From NCBI GenBank assembly GCA_009731375.1, contig BJOX01000283.1, positions 8,627 through 59,899 on the forward strand: a DNA stretch of 51,273 nucleotides, read 5' to 3'. Origin of the DNA: Paulinella micropora. Taxonomy: Eukaryota; Cercozoa; Imbricatea; Euglyphida. Below are positions 46,776 through 51,273 of the stretch, piece after piece. Each line of letters opens with the position of its first letter. Position 1 is the first letter of the stretch. The notes beneath the pieces are model-generated. The model did not search any database, was not told where the DNA came from, and saw only the letters and a list, made by a program, of their open reading frames with translations. The translations under genes were made by a program, and so were the position numbers.

Positions 46776-47327
46776 GTCTATGTTTATGTGCATGGATACC
46801 ATATGGTATCCATAATTATTAATATTCCGGATCAGAAAAAATAATATAATCATAAAATTTTAATATATTATTATTAAAGTTGTTTTCCGGACCCCCAAAG
46901 TAAAAAAAAAATATTTAAAAAGTTTCGAAGGCGCTTGCCTTAGTGTCCGAGGGCCTCCGCCACAAAGTAATTTTTACCCCTGATACCATCTGGTATCATG
47001 TTGAACTTGGTGACAAGCAATATCAAAAGAAAGAAAATCTTATTTTGGATGGCATACATAAACAAAACATCATGATGTTTCTATAAACTATCCAAGCAAC
47101 CATTTTGCAAAGGGGGGTGGGAGAGATGATATGTGAACAAGAAAATAAAAATGCTAAAATATAGGTAGGCTAAAAGGCATAGGAAGAATCATGATAACAG
47201 CAATAGAAATGAAGTTGTAATAATTTTGAAAAACAAAGTTTTTTTCAAAATAAGTTAACATTAAAAACCAAGCATGCTAACATTTTTCAAATCTCTATCC
47301 TATAAACTAGCTATATGCAGACTGATA
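46776..47327. other. No gene seen; palindrome ATGGATACCATATGGTATCC
   Basis: The 22-bp perfect palindrome lies at 46793-46814. A looser one, TGATACCATCTGGTATCA, is near 46981. The rest is AT-rich. Confidence 0.6.
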
Positions 47328-47574
47328 TGTAGGCATCACCCCCCGGATAGCCGGTAAAAAGTACCCTTTTTCTGGTGTCAGGTGCACCTAGTTTTTTCCC
47401 ATTATTTTCAATATCGTTTGGCCGGATTTGACCTAATGCCATTTTAACCTTGGTCTGTTGCAGTTTTCTTTTCGGCTTCACTGAGCTAATATAACGAGAC
47501 ATCATTCTCTTTTGGGGATTTGTGTCTGGTTGTATTACCGACTTTTTATTGAGCTATCTTCGGGGATTGTAACA
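47328..47574 (+). mobile_element. 5' LTR of an LTR retrotransposon
   Basis: TGTAGGCATCACCCCCC to GGGGATTGTAACA, 247 bp. It is the start of the element that carries gag at 48337, because a primer-binding site follows and no polypurine tract precedes. It closely matches the solo LTR at 19244-19489. Confidence 0.9.
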
Positions 47575-47575
47575 T

Positions 47576-47590
47576 TGGAGTCACCAGCAC
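47576..47590 (+). promoter_or_regulatory. Primer-binding site
   Basis: TGGAGTCACCAGCAC starts one base after the LTR. Its complement ends GGTGACTCCA, the CCA end expected of a tRNA 3' terminus. The tRNA species is not determined. Confidence 0.65.
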
Positions 47591-48336
47591 AAGGCTGATT
47601 TCTTTTCTGGCTTGTTTTTGGAACAGCAGAAAGAAAAATTGGACAGACCTATCTCTTCTGAGTAGGTGTTCCAAAAAACAAATACTCCAGCACATCCCCA
47701 CACAGCTCTTTTTGCAAAACTAGACGTCTAGGCGTTTGTGAGTAGGTGTCTCAGTACCCTCTCCACAGCCTGTATCTGTGTCCTCACAAGGAGGCCAGAC
47801 ACCAGACCTCGTAGCTGTTCTTTTGTTCTCTCTTGAGACAGAGACAGAGTAGGTCAACAGACGTACAAACAAACACTCACAGTTACAAACAAACTTGAAG
47901 GACACGAGCGTAGTACTCTACCTTTCAAGTCTGTGCACTTTGTTGCCTCTCAAACCACACACATCAGAGTATTTTTGCAAATCTCTGACTGTCTTTCGAC
48001 AATAGGTCTGAACAAGTGTCAGACGACAAGTCGACTTCTCAAGGAGTGCTTCTCTAGCCTCTTTGACATTATCTGTACATAGGTCCTCGTACCTCATAAC
48101 AGATACAACAACAAAAAGAGAAAAAGAAAAGAGGAGTGGAGAAGGAGATCAAATTTTTAGAGAAAGTCGTACAGATTACTTCTTTCTTAAAAAAAAAAAA
48201 ACACATAAGACATAGAGGTGAGACGCTCTCTCTCTATACTGTCTTTTCGTTTTTTCTCTCTATTCGTTCCTCATAGACGAACAGAGCAATTACGGGGTAG
48301 AAACAACTCTGTCTCATCCGTATTCCTTCAGCGTCC
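47591..48336 (+). other. Leader between primer-binding site and gag
   Basis: About 750 bp without a gene. It presumably contains the packaging region of the element. Confidence 0.5.
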
Positions 48337-50847
48337 ATGTCTACTAGGTCTGAAGACTGGCAGGAAGGAGGGGGGGAGAGTGAGCGAACCCCAGGAAACG
48401 AAGAGGAGTTCGTTGACCCTCATGCAGAAGGAGGAGATCTGGCACCTTCCTTTGACACAGGAGGAGCAGAGAATCAATTTTTTACTGCGCCTTCCTTTGA
48501 CACAGGAGGAGCAGAGGAAGTCGAGGAGGAGGAGAAGGGAGGAGAGGAAGCGAGGTTTGTGGCCGAATATGGCAAACTAAGTAAGAAGGAGTTTGAGGAG
48601 AAGAAAGGGAAGGATGAGGCCTATAAATGGCTATACATTCCCCAAGAAATGCGATGGGGACAACCCTTGAAGAAGGAGGACATCTGTTACCCTCTCCCAA
48701 GGCAAGCTCTGCCTCTGGCAGAATTCCTCAGAGACGACGGTGCACAGTTACAGGTGCAACATGTCTCATTTGGGGACAATATGTCTTTACTGGAGCTACT
48801 CGACCTCTCATGGACAGTGTTTGAGTGTGCTATACTCTTTGAGTACCAGACTGGAAAGACTGTGCTGCCATGGAACACAAGAGCACTGGCTAGGTTGCTC
48901 GATCCTGGTCAGGACATTGATTCAATAAAGAGAGTGGAAAAGGAGTTTAAGTTCAGGAATCCAAAAGGACAGATCAATGTCATGGATGTGTCTCTGAAAC
49001 TTATGGAGGCCAAGTTAGTGGACCTGGGTAAACTCCAACACACCCAGTTTGGCAGGGACCTTCACCCGGCCCTGAGGGAAATAGAAGGCGAAGCTGGAGG
49101 GGTGACGAGGATGAAGAAGCTGCATGCGGCCTTGGTGAAGGATGACGCATGGAAGAGGTGGGTCTTCACGAAGGATCATACGATCTTGGAGGGGACGGCC
49201 GCACCACCCCCCACCAATAAAGCGGGAGAGAAGGAGTTGGCGGAGAAGGCCTTGTTCCTTCGGAAGGCAGCTGAGATCCTGTCTTTTTTTCATCATGCCC
49301 AAGAGCTGTATATCAAAGAGCTAGCGGCTGAGAAAGAAAAGAAGGAGATGGAGGCAAAGATTGCATTAGCCAAGGCGGCGGGAACAAAGGGACCGAAATA
49401 TTCCTCTGGATCTTATATGGCTCCCTCGGGCCGCTCCGCCCCGTCAGCCCACACAGCCCCTTCGGCCCCTGCGACTAGCTCAGCGCCTACCACTGTTATT
49501 GTCAACAGTAATGACAAAAAGGACAGACAGGCTATCATACAGGCCTTCCAAAAATATACAAAGTCCGATGCCACTGCTCTGACGCTGTATGCAGAGACAG
49601 CGAGTCAGAAGGACACGGATGCGAACCTTCGAGACAAGCTCAGAAGAATTGATGCTTGTATGAAGCAGCATCCAACGGACGAAACACAGGAGTATGAGGC
49701 GTTGTACACCTTGTTGGACCCATCAATCATCACACAAGGGTTTGATGTTGGGGAGTACAAGGCGATGAGAGCGGTAGAGGTGGCGGCTAGGAGAGCAGCC
49801 TCAGACCTGCAATGCACGGTGCCAGTTGCCGTCCTCTTGCAATACTTTAAAACTCATGGGTATCAGCACCTGTGCACTGGTACTTTGATTGGGTTTGAGA
49901 TTTTTCAAGAGGTGAACGAAGGGCTGGGCATTGGCACGAGGTTGGCAGCGATCCTCACTGAGGTCAGCGCCAAGTACGGGCTCTTTTATAGCCGGAAGTC
50001 TATCATTTTGTACTTCCTGAGTGCTTTGTGTACACGACACCCGAGCAAGCTCGCAAGGATCATACAGTCCTGTCCGACCTTCACGGCGGTGAAGACGGCG
50101 GATTTTTTAGAAACGAATATATACGAGAGGACTGTAGCGGCTACTCCGCCGGGCGACCTGTTCAAGGAGGTGCTCGACGCGTGTTCCGAATTGGACACGG
50201 CCACCGAGTCATTCTCCAGTGCCGCGACACAGGGGGTTGGAGGTGCTCAAGCAGCACATGCAACTCGAACGGCAGGTCTCAAGAGGGGGAGAGATGAGCC
50301 GACGCCGTGCTACCGCTATTTTTCATACATGGCGTGTAAGCATGAGGCACAGAAAGGAGTAGGCAATTGCCTCTTCAGCCACGACTCTCTTGATGATAGG
50401 CAGCGAAATCTTTTCCTTAGAGAGCTCGAAGGCATGAAAAAGACCATGTACGCCATGTACAAGAAGGAGTTGGAGGAGGGGAGGTGGAATGCGAATATGG
50501 TCTCGGATGCGGAGTTCCGGGAGGCCATCATTTACTTCCTTGACAGAATGAAGAGAAGGGAGAAGAGAGAGACATCGGGCCGATCAAAGGCGCCGACTAG
50601 AGGAGGAGGAGAGACGAGAGGATCGTCACGAGGGTCCCGAGGGACACCAAGAGGGGCGGCACCACGAGGACGAGGCTTTCGTGGAAGGGGAGGACGGACC
50701 CCAGCGCGCCCTCCCAGAGGACACGGATACTGGAATTATAGCACCAGTTCCAGCTCCAACTACCCCCAGCAAGCTTATACCGCTACGGAGGGGGGACGTC
50801 AAGACGAAGACACCGGCTCAGGTGAGCGTGTTGTCGTCGTAGACTGA
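48337..50847 (+). CDS. gag: Gag-like protein of the LTR retrotransposon, with a CCCH finger and RG-rich tail
   Basis: 836 residues from ATG 48337 to TGA 50845-50847, intact. Acidic N-terminus (residues 1-80) with the unit APSFDTGGAE twice, a charged helical middle, a Pro/Ala/Ser linker near 360-390 and a long helical region to about 640. Then C658, C667, C678 and H682 make a C-x8-C-x10-C-x3-H finger (CYRYFSYMAC, CLFSHD), and residues 745-800 are rich in Arg-Gly (RGSSRGSRGTPRG), both suited to RNA binding. The usual CCHC knuckle is missing. Position after LTR and primer site, and before an open frame, supports Gag. A strong donor-like CAG|GTGAGC lies 25 bases before the stop. Confidence 0.8.
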   Translation: MSTRSEDWQEGGGESERTPGNEEEFVDPHAEGGDLAPSFDTGGAENQFFTAPSFDTGGAEEVEEEEKGGEEARFVAEYGKLSKKEFEEKKGKDEAYKWLYIPQEMRWGQPLKKEDICYPLPRQALPLAEFLRDDGAQLQVQHVSFGDNMSLLELLDLSWTVFECAILFEYQTGKTVLPWNTRALARLLDPGQDIDSIKRVEKEFKFRNPKGQINVMDVSLKLMEAKLVDLGKLQHTQFGRDLHPALREIEGEAGGVTRMKKLHAALVKDDAWKRWVFTKDHTILEGTAAPPPTNKAGEKELAEKALFLRKAAEILSFFHHAQELYIKELAAEKEKKEMEAKIALAKAAGTKGPKYSSGSYMAPSGRSAPSAHTAPSAPATSSAPTTVIVNSNDKKDRQAIIQAFQKYTKSDATALTLYAETASQKDTDANLRDKLRRIDACMKQHPTDETQEYEALYTLLDPSIITQGFDVGEYKAMRAVEVAARRAASDLQCTVPVAVLLQYFKTHGYQHLCTGTLIGFEIFQEVNEGLGIGTRLAAILTEVSAKYGLFYSRKSIILYFLSALCTRHPSKLARIIQSCPTFTAVKTADFLETNIYERTVAATPPGDLFKEVLDACSELDTATESFSSAATQGVGGAQAAHATRTAGLKRGRDEPTPCYRYFSYMACKHEAQKGVGNCLFSHDSLDDRQRNLFLRELEGMKKTMYAMYKKELEEGRWNANMVSDAEFREAIIYFLDRMKRREKRETSGRSKAPTRGGGETRGSSRGSRGTPRGAAPRGRGFRGRGGRTPARPPRGHGYWNYSTSSSSNYPQQAYTATEGGRQDEDTGSGERVVVVD

Positions 50848-51273
50848 CGGGAGGAGAAGAGAGAGGAAAAGAAGAGAGAGAAGGAGATAAAAACTGTTCT
50901 TTTTAATCCGACAGTCACAGTTATGCCTACTGTTGATGAACAGGATACGAACGGTTCCGTTCCTCCCAGACGTGAAGGTGAAGGCACACAGCCTCACAAG
51001 CCTCAAGGTAAGCACTTGCTAGTTCATCCTTCGAGAGCTAATATGATAAATGATGCGAATAGGAAGTCGAAGAAGGCGATGGAGGAGGGGAAGCCGAAAC
51101 CAAAGGCTAGGTCTCCTCCTACGAAGAAGCAGCGGACCGTACCCCCGCCAATGGACTCAATAGTCTCTGCTATAGACACGAGTACACTCGGTGTACCAGA
51201 CTCTGTCCAAAAGACACTCGAGATACCGGAAGCCCCGGAGACTCAAGAAGTTAAGTTGGCGGAAAAGGGGGGA
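50848..51273 (+). CDS. In-frame continuation after UGA: start of the pro-pol region (partial)
   Basis: The frame of gag stays open after its TGA for all 142 codons to the window edge. The first codons are CGG GAG GAG AAG; the first ATG is 50923 (MPTVDEQDTNGS). The part seen is polar and Lys/Pro-rich (GKPKPKARSPPTKKQR), with no protease motif yet. It is either expressed by readthrough of the UGA as a Gag-Pol fusion or started separately at 50923. Confidence 0.6.

Overview
The window is nuclear DNA from a eukaryote with a large, repeat-choked genome. The support is GT-AG introns in three genes, a histone H3, six-blade Kelch and TPR proteins, LTR and LINE retrotransposons, tRNA-derived SINEs and very abundant microsatellites. 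A unicellular alga or other protist fits best: the FLSHAW...INQHG-TPR protein type is one I associate with algae and other protists. The sequence does not fix the lineage. The window also contains many runs of N.

Layout. 1-2500: simple repeats, an LTR with its polypurine tract, a TA-flanked MITE and a SINE-like element. 2.5-13 kb: one minus-strand gene for a coiled-coil/Kelch protein. I rebuilt 12 phase-compatible exons with a possible 13th. Its introns are almost entirely microsatellite plus two dispersed repeat families. 13.2-16.2 kb: a repeat element, one plus-strand acidic terminal exon and tandem repeats. 16.7-17.8 kb: copy A of a segmental duplication. 19.2-27.3 kb: a solo LTR, an intact Ty3/gypsy-type pol ORF (minus) and the 3' part of a LINE (minus). 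27.4-36.5 kb: trinucleotide and hexanucleotide repeats, SINEs, satellite-like tandem repeats and a roughly 1 kb gap, with two small possible coding segments. 36.5-39.4 kb: a TPR-protein gene with three frameshifts (plus). 39.8-42.3 kb: an LTR, a MITE and unassigned sequence. 42.9-44.2 kb: a complete divergent histone H3 gene in seven exons (minus). 44.4-46.8 kb: copy B of the duplication, interrupted by a 1.3 kb fold-back insertion. 47.3 kb to the end: the 5' half of an LTR retrotransposon, with LTR, primer-binding site, gag and an in-frame UGA-CGG before the next coding segment.

Three observations stand out. First, in the Kelch and H3 genes whole introns are microsatellite, and the repeat unit itself supplies the GT donor and the (CT)AG acceptor. 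Second, several exons are accompanied by truncated copies of their own heads, and in one case tail, in the neighbouring intron, each copy breaking off into microsatellite. Third, the H3 gene encodes exactly 136 residues but has lost K79 and has a rewritten loop 1, with changes clustered at exon junctions.
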